DNA of 44,558 nt from Planctomycetota bacterium (GCA_028280485.1 JANQLS010000187.1:1-44558); one strand, 5' to 3'. Positions 1 through 7,559 are shown, counted from the first letter of the stretch. Program-made: numbers and translations. Notes: generated from the sequence alone by a model not told the origin.

Positions 1-317
1 TCGAGGAAAGGAGGAAAGCGTGAGGACTGGCCCTCGGCATCTTCGGCGACGACATACCACCGGGCCACCGATCCCGTTGGAATCTCAAAGGCTTCGACGG
101 CGAAGTGGCGAATGATGAGCGCTAAGATAAAAGCGACGATGACCGCCTCAAAGTTTTCCCTGATCGTATCGTAGAAGGTATTGGGATCTCGATTTGCCGC
201 CGCTTTTTTAGGATCTTCACTTACCTTTTTCTTCGGGGGGTCTTTCGAGCCCCTTTTGTCGGCCTTGGCGTCCTTTTGATTCGAAGCCGATTTGTTCTTC
301 CGCTTGTTTTTACTCAT
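1..317 (-). CDS. lepB: Signal peptidase I-like protein, N-terminal part (cut by window start)
   Basis: Only the first about 105 codons are inside the window. From the ATG at 317 the product has a very basic cytoplasmic tail of about 50 residues (Lys/Asp/Ser rich), then one hydrophobic membrane segment, then the motif EAFEIPTGS, which is how type I signal peptidases begin their catalytic domain after the membrane anchor. The family cleaves signal peptides of exported proteins, and the Ser of PTGS would be the nucleophile. Oddity: the family normally continues Ser-Met-x-Pro-Thr, but here Val-Ala-Arg-Trp follows the Ser and the next about 20 residues do not look like the family. Either the lineage diverges here or the sequence near the window edge is rearranged. 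rdgB lies 135 bases upstream on the same strand. The family call rests on the anchor and PTGS motif only. Confidence 0.6.
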   Translation of the reverse strand, partial: MSKNKRKNKSASNQKDAKADKRGSKDPPKKKVSEDPKKAAANRDPNTFYDTIRENFEAVIVAFILALIIRHFAVEAFEIPTGSVARWYVVAEDAEGQSSRFPPFL

Positions 318-452
318 ATCGATGCGCTGGAGTTGAAGTCCTATCCCAAGTGATTGATGTGGTTTAGATTGGCTCAGATAGGTGTAAAGACTGTTCCTTG
401 AAAGGGGAACTTACATTTTTCGCTAACATAATATCATTCAAGGGCTTCCGAC

Positions 453-1127
453 TCACTTAAGAAGTTCACTTCCAATCCCAACTTTTAGCTTCTCCAGCGC
501 ACGGGCTCGGTGGCTGAGTTGATTCTTTAATTCTGCTCCCGCTTCACCAAAGGTGGTACCCAACTCGGGGACCCAAAAGAGAGGATCGTAGCCGAAACCG
601 CCTGCTCCCTGGGTAGACTCGATGATTCGGCCCTCACATTGCCCAGCCGTTTCTAGTAGGATTTCGGCGGCTTGTTCGGGGGATTCGGGGACTTTCACAA
701 GAACTAACGTACAGATAAATCGGGCTGTTCTTTGCTCTTTTTCAATTCCCGATAAAGCTGCGAGGAGCTTTGCGTTGTTCTGGGCGTCGCTGGGATTGGG
801 GCCGTGAATATCTTCAGAATAGCGGGCTGAATGAACCCCGGGCTTGCCCTCGAGGGCATCGACCGCTAAGCCAGAATCGTCGGAGAGGACCCAATGGGGG
901 CGTGAGTCCTCAGCCAACTTTGAGGCCGCTTTAGCAAAGCCCAAAGCCTTGATTCGAGCATTTTCGATGAAAGTTTCTCCGTCTTCGATGATTTCAGGGC
1001 TCTCAGGCAGAATTTTCGCACTGGTCACTTCGATTGAGTTTAAGTCAGCGAGTACCTGAGCGATTTCCTCTGTTTTGTGGGCGTTTCCCGTACCCACCAT
1101 GAGACGTATCGTGGCTTCAGAGTTCAT
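453..1127 (-). CDS. rdgB: XTP/dITP diphosphatase (HAM1/RdgB family)
   Basis: The 224-residue product is a house-cleaning nucleotide pyrophosphatase that hydrolyses non-canonical purine triphosphates (dITP, XTP) to monophosphates in the cytoplasm. Family landmarks in order are the N-terminal VGTGNAHKTEEI (usually TGNxxKxxE), ESPEIIEDGETFIENARIKA, SDDSGLAVDAL, GVHSARYS, GGFGYDPLF and the C-terminal SHRARAL. The ATG at 1127 is chosen because it puts the TGN motif near residue 11, as usual. An upstream in-frame TTG at 1181, with AGGTGG about 13 bases before it, would add 18 residues without similarity to the family. In many bacteria rdgB sits next to rph; here rph is about 1.4 kb away on the same strand with an opposing gene between them. 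The family call is secure and the start is moderately so. Confidence 0.93.
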   Translation of the reverse strand: MNSEATIRLMVGTGNAHKTEEIAQVLADLNSIEVTSAKILPESPEIIEDGETFIENARIKALGFAKAASKLAEDSRPHWVLSDDSGLAVDALEGKPGVHSARYSEDIHGPNPSDAQNNAKLLAALSGIEKEQRTARFICTLVLVKVPESPEQAAEILLETAGQCEGRIIESTQGAGGFGYDPLFWVPELGTTFGEAGAELKNQLSHRARALEKLKVGIGSELLK

Positions 1128-1237
1128 GAGGAATCTTTCTACAATCGAGAAATCGTTGGGATATTTGAGGGCTGGAATCAACTCAGTTCTTGATCCACCT
1201 CAATATGCTGGGATTATAGATATTATTAGCGATCGCT

Positions 1238-1264
1238 GTAGCCCAATTCGTAAGAATTTGGCTA
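1238..1264. repeat. GTAGCC-type REP unit
   Basis: Imperfect palindrome in the divergent region between rdgB and the TPR gene. The arms AATTC / GAATT are closed by TAGCC / GGCTA. It belongs to a family also seen at 6535, 16314, 23419, 24137 and 44361. Confidence 0.6.
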
Positions 1265-1314
1265 AATACACAACGCACTTGATCCGTTTCAAATTTCATT
1301 CGATTCATTTATTT

Positions 1315-2481
1315 ATGAGAACCGTAACTCTCTTCCTCCTCAGCCTTATTTTCCTCACCTCTCCAACCTACGGCGACACCGTCTGGTTGAAGAACGGGAA
1401 AAAATTGGAAGGAAAGGTCACGGTCTTAGAAGGGAAAAAGCGGGTACGCATCGAAGTTGAAGAAGGATCGATCACCGAAATTTCCTTGAACGAAGTCGAG
1501 AAAATTGAACCAGGGCTCACCCGAGCCGAAAAGTTAGAAAAACAGATTCGAGAGCTCAATAAAAAGGACCCAGAAAATGTTCAGGCCTGGGTTCAGCTAG
1601 GAATTAAGGCGCATCGACTCAACCTGAAGAAGAAGGCGAGAGAACTCTTCACTCGAGTATTGAAGCTGGATCCTCACCAAAAAGATGCTCGTGAAGCTTT
1701 GGGCTATATCGTTCACAACAATCGTTGGGTTCTCAAAGATGACTTAAAGAAGAATCGAAATCTCACTGAGGTCGACGGCCAGTGGGTGAATGCCGACCAA
1801 AAAGCCAAGATCGAACTTGAAAGTCTCAAGAAAAGAATGGCTCAAATATTAGAGGGCGTCGATACCGACAACAAAAAGATTCAATCGTTCGCGATCGAGA
1901 GGCTAAAAAATTTGAAAGAGCCGCGCATGCGAGAGGCGCTTTTAAGCTTTTTATCCGATCCCGTGGAGGCTGTGCGAGTGGTCGCCGTTTTAGAGCTAGC
2001 AAACCGAGAAAAAAAACACAAAGCTGATTTAGCTTTGAGTCAGAAGAAGAAAAAACAAAAGCTCTCGCCGAAAGAAAAACAAAAACAGATCGCGTTAGAA
2101 AAAAAGATGGGTGCGTATTTACTTCAACGAGTGCTCCTGGAGAAGGCTCGAGTCGGTCGTAAAGGGCTGTTACTCGCTTTAGACAAAATGGAGCACGAAG
2201 AATTCTTTCGTCAGGCCTTAGCCGCTATCGCCACTGAAGCCTCTAAAGATAAAAGAGCGATGATTGCTGAAGGCATCCTTTTTTCCCTTAAGAAAAGTTG
2301 GATGAAGAGGTTGATGGACGCACTCAAGCCAGCTCCTCCCAATGTTAGGGAGCAAGGCAACCCCGAAATTCTCTCGGTCTTAACTCGTATCGCTCGTGAT
2401 CAAGATTTCGGCTACGATATTGCCAAGTGGAAGAGCTGGTGGGTTAGGCACGCACATTTGTTTGTGGATCAGCAGAAGTAG
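1315..2481 (+). CDS. Secreted TPR / HEAT-like repeat protein of unknown function
   Basis: I do not recognise a named family. From the ATG at 1315 the 388-residue product starts with a clear signal peptide (hydrophobic core, then SPTYGD), so it is exported. Residues about 20-65 form a small beta-rich domain beginning DTVWLKNGKKLEGKV, a type seen at the start of many planctomycete secreted proteins. Residues about 75-125 look like two tetratricopeptide repeats (NVQAWVQLGIKAHRL, KKARELFTRVLKLDP). The C-terminal half is helical and Lys-rich, with HEAT-like stretches (MREALLSFLSDPVEAVRVVA). The frame stays open upstream to about 1075, but only the 1315 start gives a signal peptide. It converges on rph, with a hairpin between them. 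A scaffold or protein-interaction role is inferred. Confidence 0.75.
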   Translation: MRTVTLFLLSLIFLTSPTYGDTVWLKNGKKLEGKVTVLEGKKRVRIEVEEGSITEISLNEVEKIEPGLTRAEKLEKQIRELNKKDPENVQAWVQLGIKAHRLNLKKKARELFTRVLKLDPHQKDAREALGYIVHNNRWVLKDDLKKNRNLTEVDGQWVNADQKAKIELESLKKRMAQILEGVDTDNKKIQSFAIERLKNLKEPRMREALLSFLSDPVEAVRVVAVLELANREKKHKADLALSQKKKKQKLSPKEKQKQIALEKKMGAYLLQRVLLEKARVGRKGLLLALDKMEHEEFFRQALAAIATEASKDKRAMIAEGILFSLKKSWMKRLMDALKPAPPNVREQGNPEILSVLTRIARDQDFGYDIAKWKSWWVRHAHLFVDQQK

Positions 2482-2487
2482 GGATTA

Positions 2488-2515
2488 AGGTCAAAAGACT
2501 GGCGTCTTTTGCTAC
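2488..2515. terminator. AAAAGAC-TGGC-GTCTTTT hairpin between convergent genes
   Basis: Seven-base-pair perfect stem with loop TGGC, followed by GCTAC, placed between the ends of the TPR gene and rph; its right edge touches the rph stop codon. It could end transcription from either side. A sister copy at 4617 has one compensating base-pair change. Confidence 0.5.
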
Positions 2516-3252
2516 AGTTTCACCCCACAAGCTGCCAAGGTCTCTCGTTGACGCTTTTGAATTTCTAAATTCCCTTCGGTCGCAAGATCGAGAAGTTGAT
2601 TCAGTTGTTCCCGACTGAATGCATCCCCTTCGGCAGTGCCTTGAACCTCGATAAATTTTCCTTCTCCCATCATTGCTACATTCATGTCGACATCGGCCGC
2701 TGAATCTTCCTCGTAATTGAGGTCTAAAACGAGATCTTCTTTGAGCACGCCGACACTCACCGCCGAGACGTAGCCAATAAGTGGAGATTTTTCTAATCGG
2801 CCATTTTTGATGGCGTCATCGATGGCTAAGGCGCTGGCGATGAAGACTCCTGAGATCGATGCTGTTCGAGTGCCCCCGTCTGCCTCGATGACATCACAAT
2901 CCAGTTTCAAAGTTTTGCCGGGGAAAGCCGAAAAATCGATCACTGCTCTCAGGGCTCTTCCAATCAATCGTTGAATCTCTTGAGTTCGCCCTGAGATTTT
3001 AGAGCGTTCTCGTTTAAATCGAGGGGAGGTCGCCGAGGGCATCATGTTGTACTCAGCGGTTGCCCAACCACTCTTTTCGGGATCAAGGAAACGGGGGACT
3101 TCATCTTCCAGTACCGCAGTGCAAAGAACGCGCGTATCTCCCGAGGAGTAGAGGACCGACCCAGGATGCTTCTTGAGAAATCCACACTCGATTTCGATCG
3201 GGCGTAGGGTATTGAGAGGATGGTTTCGGTGAGCGGGTTGTTCGGTAGTCAC
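2512..3252 (-). CDS. rph: Ribonuclease PH
   Basis: The 246-residue product is the phosphorolytic 3'-5' exoribonuclease that trims tRNA 3' tails. Its length fits the family (about 240). Visible motifs are RPIEIECGFLKKHPGSVLYSSGDTRVL at the N-terminus (its usual form ends GxTxVxC), the middle RERSKISGRTQEIQRLIGRA/LRAV with RLIGR, DCDVIEADGGTRTASI with the phosphate-site GGTR, and ADVDMNVAMM near the C-terminus. The start is a GTG at 3252, supported by AAGGAGAT about seven bases upstream. Encoded CCA on the tRNAs in this window fits 3' trimming as the maturation route. The gene ends against a short hairpin and a convergent gene. Confidence 0.95.
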   Translation of the reverse strand: MTTEQPAHRNHPLNTLRPIEIECGFLKKHPGSVLYSSGDTRVLCTAVLEDEVPRFLDPEKSGWATAEYNMMPSATSPRFKRERSKISGRTQEIQRLIGRALRAVIDFSAFPGKTLKLDCDVIEADGGTRTASISGVFIASALAIDDAIKNGRLEKSPLIGYVSAVSVGVLKEDLVLDLNYEEDSAADVDMNVAMMGEGKFIEVQGTAEGDAFSREQLNQLLDLATEGNLEIQKRQRETLAACGVKL

Positions 3253-3497
3253 GTTAGATCTCCTTGAATTCGTTTCGGTTGTGGAAGGAGATTGTATTCA
3301 ATAATCGACCTATTTAGCACAATCAAAGTCGATCAAAATCAACCATTGTTCATTTGTGGTCCGCGGATCGGGAGATTAGAAGATTGTGTATTAAATTATA
3401 GAAATTAAATTAACTTATCCTGGGCACTCAACTACTATCTGGGGCGAGTTTCCGTCTTTATCAGAGCTAAATGAACTGAATCCAATCGAGGTAAGAA

Positions 3498-4577
3498 GTG
3501 TTTTTATCCAAAGATAATTTAATGTTTAAAAGCATGAAATCGTCAGATCGACAATCGAATTTAGCGATCTATTGCGCCCTGATCGTACTGAGTCTCTTAA
3601 CTCTCCCCTCTTGTCAACCTCTCCAAACGGTTAGCGAAGCCCAAGAAGAGAAGCGAGATTTACTCTCTGAAAGTCCTTGGGCAGAGCCGGATGCGGTCGT
3701 TGCCGAAGTGAACGGTAAGACGATCACTCAAGCCGATTATTACCGCCTGGTGATGAAAAAGTACGGGACTTGGACCGTGCTCTCGGGGATTGTTAAAGAA
3801 GAACTTTTCCTTCAAAAAGCTAATGAGCTAGGAATTACGGTCGATGAGAACATTGTAAAAGCAAGGGTTCGGGATCGTTTGCTCAAAGAGGCTCAATTGC
3901 TGGGCGGTTCCAATGGGGAAGATCCAATGAAGGAGTTGGAGAAACTCTTCAAAGAACAGCGCTTAAATCTTCAGGAAGTTGAACGAGATATGGCGGAGAC
4001 CGTTAGGCCGCAGCTCCTCATCGGCGAAGTCGTCAAACATCTTCGTGTTATCGATGACAAATTGCTTCGTGAAGCTTACCAACAAACCTACGCGGGAAGA
4101 CAATATCGACTCAGCCACATCGCCTACGGTTACGGGAAAGACCCGAGCCGACGGGTGGAAGCCTTCGAGCGGGCCGTACATTCTGTGGGTCGGTTACGTT
4201 CGGATAAGATCGAGTTTGCGACCTTAGCAAAAAATGAATCTGAAGATGGTCTCACCGCTTTACGTGGAGGGGACATGGGGTTTTTACCAAGGGATCAACT
4301 TGAAAAGCAGCATCCCAAAGTCAAAGAAGCGATCTTGAAACTCAAGGTCGGGGAGATCAGCGATCCCGTAGATTTTGATCCCCAAGGTTCGATTCATATT
4401 TTCAAATTGACAGAAGTCCTAGATCCTAAAAATTTCGATGAAGTTCGGGAGGAGCTTGAGAAACAACTGCGAAGTCGCGAACCGACTCTCGAAGAAATTC
4501 AGGCGACCCTCAAACAGCTTGAGGTTGGGGCGAAGGTTAAGGTCTTCGGGTTTAATCGAGGGACAGCTGGTAGTTAA
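3498..4577 (+). CDS. Parvulin-type peptidyl-prolyl isomerase lipoprotein (PrsA/SurA-like)
   Basis: The 359-residue product is a predicted lipoprotein foldase. The N-terminal hydrophobic stretch ends in LTLPSC, a lipobox with Cys as the lipidation site. A SurA/PrsA-like N-domain follows (DAVVAEVNGKTITQADYYRLV and a long helical region). At about residues 225-315 a rotamase domain includes QYRLSHIAYGY, GGDMGFLPRDQL and KLKVGEISDPVDF, the usual parvulin core with GxxGxf and GeiS motifs. These proteins help fold secreted or outer-membrane proteins in the periplasm by proline isomerisation. The GTG at 3498 is chosen because GAGGTAAGAA lies just before it; ATGs at 3522 and 3534 lack such a site but would keep the signal peptide. 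It stands alone between repeats. Confidence 0.88.
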   Translation: MFLSKDNLMFKSMKSSDRQSNLAIYCALIVLSLLTLPSCQPLQTVSEAQEEKRDLLSESPWAEPDAVVAEVNGKTITQADYYRLVMKKYGTWTVLSGIVKEELFLQKANELGITVDENIVKARVRDRLLKEAQLLGGSNGEDPMKELEKLFKEQRLNLQEVERDMAETVRPQLLIGEVVKHLRVIDDKLLREAYQQTYAGRQYRLSHIAYGYGKDPSRRVEAFERAVHSVGRLRSDKIEFATLAKNESEDGLTALRGGDMGFLPRDQLEKQHPKVKEAILKLKVGEISDPVDFDPQGSIHIFKLTEVLDPKNFDEVREELEKQLRSREPTLEEIQATLKQLEVGAKVKVFGFNRGTAGS

Positions 4578-4616
4578 TTCATGCCATCATTTGAGGGAGA
4601 CCGTTTTTAGCGATAT

Positions 4617-4646
4617 AGGGTCAAAAGGCTGGCGCCTTTTTCTACG
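4617..4646. terminator. AAAAGGC-TGGC-GCCTTTT hairpin downstream of the foldase gene
   Basis: Seven-base-pair stem, loop TGGC and a run of Ts, about 40 bases after the stop codon. It is a near-copy of the hairpin at 2488; the third inner pair is G-C here and A-T there. A rho-independent terminator is likely, and it also acts as a dispersed repeat. Confidence 0.55.
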
Positions 4647-4741
4647 GGCGGTCCCCTTAGAATTCTTAATCACTTAAGATAAAATTCGGCGATTCATGTT
4701 AAGCTAAGATTCGTATTCGAACTTGAGCTGAGGAGAGCCTT

Positions 4742-5641
4742 ATGATTCGATCCAATATGAATGACTCTGAAAATACAGACGATTCCAAGCCTGAAGAGAA
4801 AAAAGACGAGAACGCCGCTGAATCCCTCGAGGAGCAAGCCAGCGAAAGTGGATCATCGTCTCGAATCGAGGGCGTCCTTTCTGATGATTCCGAAGAGGCT
4901 ATCGACCCATCTCTCGAAGACATAGATGAAATGGAGAGCCTTCTCGATCAGGTTGCGGCCGAATCCGAGGAAGGTTCTGATGAAGAAGGGGCAGATTCTT
5001 CGGAGCCTGAAATCACTTCAAATTCTCGCATTGAGGGCTTAGGAGAAGAAAGTCCTACGGGCTCTGTAGGCGATTCCGACGAAGACGAGGAAGAAGAAAA
5101 GCTCGAAATCCTCGAAGGCACCGCTCTTCAGGGAGCTATCGAGAGTGTCCTCTTCTCCACTGGAGCTCCCCTCACTGTTCGCCAGCTCGCCGAAGCGTTT
5201 GAAGTTTCGGTTCACGATATTCGAGAAGCCGTCGAAAATCTTCGCGACGAATTTGAAGATTCCCAGCGTTCTTTCCGCCTCGTAGAAGTCGGCGGCGGCC
5301 TTCAGTTTTTAACTTTGCCGCGGTTTTTCCCCTGGGTTTCAAAATTTCATAAGAAGACCCGAGCCCAGCGCCTTTCTAAGGCAGCTTTAGAAACTTTAGC
5401 TGTCATCGCCTACAAGCAGCCCTTAAGCCGAGCAACGCTCGAAGGAATTCGGGGTGTCCAATGCGGGCCTATATTGAAAACTCTTATGGATAGAGGGCTG
5501 GTTAAGATCGTGGGGAAGGAAGAAAGTCTGGGTCATCCTCTTCTTTATGGCACGACTCACAGCTTCTTGGAAAGTTTTGGTTTGCCTTCAATTCAGCAGC
5601 TGCCCCAGCCAGAAGCTGATCTGAAGGAGGATGGGCATTAG
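4742..5641 (+). CDS. scpB: Segregation and condensation protein B with acidic N-terminal extension
   Basis: Residues about 125-290 of 299 are typical ScpB: two winged-helix units with LQGAIESVLFSTGAPLTVRQLA, RSFRLVEVGGGLQFLT, ALETLAVIAYKQPLSRATLE, IRGVQCGPILKTLMDRGLVKIVG and LYGTTHSFLESFGL. ScpB dimers join ScpA and Smc in the bacterial condensin complex that compacts and segregates chromosomes. The first about 120 residues are an unusual, highly acidic Ser/Glu/Asp-rich and probably disordered extension in which SRIEG appears twice. ScpB is usually about 180-200 residues, so this form is long. AGGAGAG lies just upstream of the ATG at 4742. scpA, the common neighbour, is not in this window. 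Confidence 0.92.
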   Translation: MIRSNMNDSENTDDSKPEEKKDENAAESLEEQASESGSSSRIEGVLSDDSEEAIDPSLEDIDEMESLLDQVAAESEEGSDEEGADSSEPEITSNSRIEGLGEESPTGSVGDSDEDEEEEKLEILEGTALQGAIESVLFSTGAPLTVRQLAEAFEVSVHDIREAVENLRDEFEDSQRSFRLVEVGGGLQFLTLPRFFPWVSKFHKKTRAQRLSKAALETLAVIAYKQPLSRATLEGIRGVQCGPILKTLMDRGLVKIVGKEESLGHPLLYGTTHSFLESFGLPSIQQLPQPEADLKEDGH

Positions 5642-5664
5642 AGTTCAAAGTTAACTTAAATTGT

Positions 5665-5684
5665 GATCAACTTTTTAGTTGATC
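5665..5684. other. Perfect hairpin after scpB
   Basis: GATCAACT, a four-T loop, then AGTTGATC form an eight-base-pair perfect hairpin 24 bases after the scpB stop. No T-run follows, so it may protect or end the transcript without being a classical terminator. Confidence 0.4.
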
Positions 5685-5803
5685 CCAAGGGGGGGCATTC
5701 CTAAGATATCCGCCGCTGTAATAATATGTTGAAGCAAGCCCCCTCGGAGCCCGTTCCTTCAACACGAACTAAATAGAAATTCGTATCTGAGACGAACTCA
5801 GGT

Positions 5804-5809
5804 TATAAT
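5804..5809 (+). promoter_or_regulatory. Probable -10 box of the tRNA-Arg gene
   Basis: A perfect TATAAT ends 10 bases before the tRNA. No good -35 hexamer is visible at 16-18 bases spacing, so the call rests on the -10 box and its position. Confidence 0.5.
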
Positions 5810-5818
5810 AAGACTTAA

Positions 5819-5895
5819 GCGCCCGTAGCTCAATTGGATAGAGTGACGGCCTACGGAGCCGTAGGTTCCAGGTTCGAATCCTGGTGGGCGTGCCA
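5819..5895 (+). tRNA. tRNA-Arg (anticodon ACG), CCA encoded
   Basis: All arms can be folded: acceptor GCGCCCG with TGGGCGT, D-arm from GCTC, anticodon stem ACGGC/GCCGT with loop CTACGGA giving anticodon ACG, T-arm CCAGG-TTCGAAT-CCTGG, discriminator G and encoded CCA. A34 of this tRNA is the known bacterial substrate for conversion to inosine by TadA, and tadA is the next gene. It is flanked by its own -10 box and a strong terminator, so it forms a separate transcription unit. Confidence 0.96.
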
Positions 5896-5896
5896 G

Positions 5897-5927
5897 ACAG
5901 CCTCGGCTTGATGCCGAGGCTGTTTTT
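5897..5927 (+). terminator. Rho-independent terminator of tRNA-Arg
   Basis: Eleven-base-pair perfect stem (ACAGCCTCGGC / GCCGAGGCTGT), five-base loop TTGAT and a T-run, two bases after the encoded CCA. It separates tRNA-Arg from tadA. Confidence 0.92.
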
Positions 5928-5979
5928 CTATACAGATTTGACCTCTACACACAGATTTGACTTAAAGCCGGTTGATTCC

Positions 5980-6513
5980 ATGTTTCCCGAAGAACTTCGC
6001 CCCGAAGATTATATGCGCTTAGCCCTCAAGGAAGCTCAAAAAGCATGGGACTGTGGCGAAGTACCGGTGGGAGCCCTCATGGTGGAGAGCCTAACTGGTC
6101 GGGTGATCGCCAAAGCTTACAACCAGCGAGAATTGCTGCGAGATCCTACCGCCCACGCCGAGATATTGGCGATTACCCAGGCAGCCGCCCATTACGATGA
6201 CTGGAGATTAACTCCAGTCACGATGGTGGTGACCCTGGAGCCTTGCTTGATGTGTGCCGGAGCTATTATCCAGGCCCGAATTCCCAAAGTGATCTACGGA
6301 GCGGATGATCCCAAGGGGGGGGCATTCCGAAGCACGCATCAGGTTTTAGTGCATCCCGGTAATAATCATCGGCCTGAGGTCGTACCCGGGATCTTGGCTG
6401 AGGAGTGCGGGGCAATTTTAAAGGATTTTTTCCTTCGGAGGAGGGAGGAAAAAGCCCGAAAAAAAGAACAATCGGGTGGGGCAGACGGGAATGGAAATTC
6501 GCTTTTGAATTGA
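5980..6513 (+). CDS. tadA: tRNA-specific adenosine deaminase
   Basis: The 177-residue product deaminates adenosine 34 of tRNA-Arg(ACG) to inosine so that one tRNA reads CGU, CGC and CGA. The zinc site is intact: HAE in DPTAHAEILAI and PCLMC in EPCLMCAGAI; the Glu of HAE is the proton shuttle. The N-terminal MRLALKEAQKAWDCGEVPVGAL and the downstream YGADDPKGGA are also typical of TadA. The ATG at 5980 is chosen because it lies after the tRNA terminator and gives the usual length; the frame is open back into the tRNA but that part is not protein-like. A run of eight G lies within the GG codons of DPKGGA. The substrate tRNA is encoded 85 bases upstream. Confidence 0.95.
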   Translation: MFPEELRPEDYMRLALKEAQKAWDCGEVPVGALMVESLTGRVIAKAYNQRELLRDPTAHAEILAITQAAAHYDDWRLTPVTMVVTLEPCLMCAGAIIQARIPKVIYGADDPKGGAFRSTHQVLVHPGNNHRPEVVPGILAEECGAILKDFFLRRREEKARKKEQSGGADGNGNSLLN

Positions 6514-6534
6514 CTGAACTCAATTCGAGTTTTC

Positions 6535-6599
6535 GTAGCCGAATTCGTTAGAATTTGGCCGATCGCGATCACCAGCCAAACTTTTACAAGTTCGGCTAC
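6535..6599. repeat. GTAGCC-type REP doublet
   Basis: Two imperfect palindromic units face each other (6535-6560 and 6574-6599), so the whole runs from GTAGCCGAATTC to GTTCGGCTAC. The arrangement resembles the paired REP units (BIMEs) of other bacteria. It is located after tadA. Confidence 0.75.
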
Positions 6600-6702
6600 T
6601 GGCAGTTGTTCTAGTTTTTTTCCATTAAGTGCTTAAAGGAACTCGCACCGAGCCGGATGATTTGATATATATCATCCCTCAGTAACAATTTGAATTTATC
6701 GC

Positions 6703-6792
6703 GGAGAGTTGCCGGAGTGGCTGAACGGGACGGTTTTGAAAACCGTTGTGCCTTCACGGGTACCGGGGGTTCAAATCCCTCACTCTCCGCCA
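6703..6792 (+). tRNA. tRNA-Ser (anticodon TGA), CCA encoded
   Basis: Acceptor GGAGAGT pairs with ACTCTCC. The anticodon stem ACGGT/ACCGT closes loop TTTGAAA, giving TGA. A long variable arm typical of class II tRNAs and the T-arm GGGGGTTCAAATCCC(T) follow. Encoded CCA is followed directly by seven Ts. It is the first of three serine tRNAs in a row. Confidence 0.96.
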
Positions 6793-7052
6793 TTTTTTTG
6801 TCCCGACTCCATCCGCGTCTACTTATCCTCTATTTCCCGATTAATTCTTATAAGGGCTTCACAGGGGCCCAGGGATTGTGTAGGATCTCGACCTCATTCG
6901 TTTTGGAGCCCTCAGCTGGATACCCGGCTCACCTGCGATGCAAGTCTTTGCCAGTAACGTTAAGGCCTTGATTTCAAAGGGGTAACAAAAATGGGTTCAA
7001 CGAACTTCGAGAGAGTTGATTCAGGCCTATGTCGCCCCAAAATGAAATTTGC

Positions 7053-7144
7053 GGAGGGGTGCCGGAGTGGCTGAACGGGCTGGTTTCGAAAACCAGTGTA
7101 CCTTTTATAAGGTACCGGGGGTTCAAATCCCCCCCCCTCCGCCA
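7053..7144 (+). tRNA. tRNA-Ser (anticodon CGA), CCA encoded
   Basis: Acceptor GGAGGGG pairs with CCCCTCC. Stem CTGGT/ACCAG closes loop TTCGAAA, giving CGA. The long variable arm (GTACCTTTTATAAGGTAC) and the T-arm identify a serine tRNA. The D-arm region is nearly identical to that of the UGA tRNA upstream, suggesting duplication. Confidence 0.96.
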
Positions 7145-7156
7145 CAGAAAATATAT

Positions 7157-7262
7157 GTTCTAACAATGCCCTTCGGGAATTGTTAGAACTCGTTTCAGCC
7201 AATCTTCGATTGGCTTTCACTCCGCGAGCCGTTAGCTCGCGGTCGAGTTGATTCCAACTCGA
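7157..7262. repeat. Multi-hairpin repeat, copy A
   Basis: Four consecutive hairpins between two serine tRNAs: GTTCTAACAAT / ATTGTTAGAAC around a CCC-TTC-GGG tip, AGCCAATC-TTC-GATTGGCT, CCGCGAGC / GCTCGCGG, and TCGAGTTG-ATTC-CAACTCGA. The same ordered module recurs at 7560, 7700 and 7802 with paired changes. Confidence 0.8.
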
Positions 7263-7322
7263 CATAGTTCCTTTACAGGGACAGAGGCTATTTAGAGTTT
7301 TATAGATTATTGAAAACCTATT

Positions 7323-7413
<91 letters not shown>

Positions 7414-7458
7414 ATGAAACAACGGAAGATTCGGTGATCCACTGAGTCTTTCAAAGTT

Positions 7459-7543
7459 CCAGGGCGCCAATAGAAGTCACGGGAAACGGGTCAGGCCCTA
7501 ACGGGAGCAGCCCACCTGCCGACTTTCTATGTGGTTGCCCTGG
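7459..7543 (+). ncRNA. ffs: Signal recognition particle RNA, small bacterial (4.5S) type
   Basis: The about 85-base hairpin is closed by CCAGGGC / GCCCTGG. It carries the conserved Ffh-binding tip GTCAGGCCC-TAAC-GGGAGCAGCC, where GTCAGG and AGCAGCC form the internal loops known from domain IV of SRP RNA. The RNA binds Ffh and directs nascent membrane proteins to FtsY. The position between tadA/tRNA-Ser and dnaX matches the order known from Bacillus and other bacteria. Ends are set by the closing helix and could differ by a few bases. Confidence 0.92.
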
Positions 7544-7559
7544 ATTCTATATATATCAA

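Noticed and set aside
6266..6572. Minus-strand open frames over the end of tadA
   Set aside because: They are antisense to an intact tadA and to a REP doublet; no motif or ribosome site.
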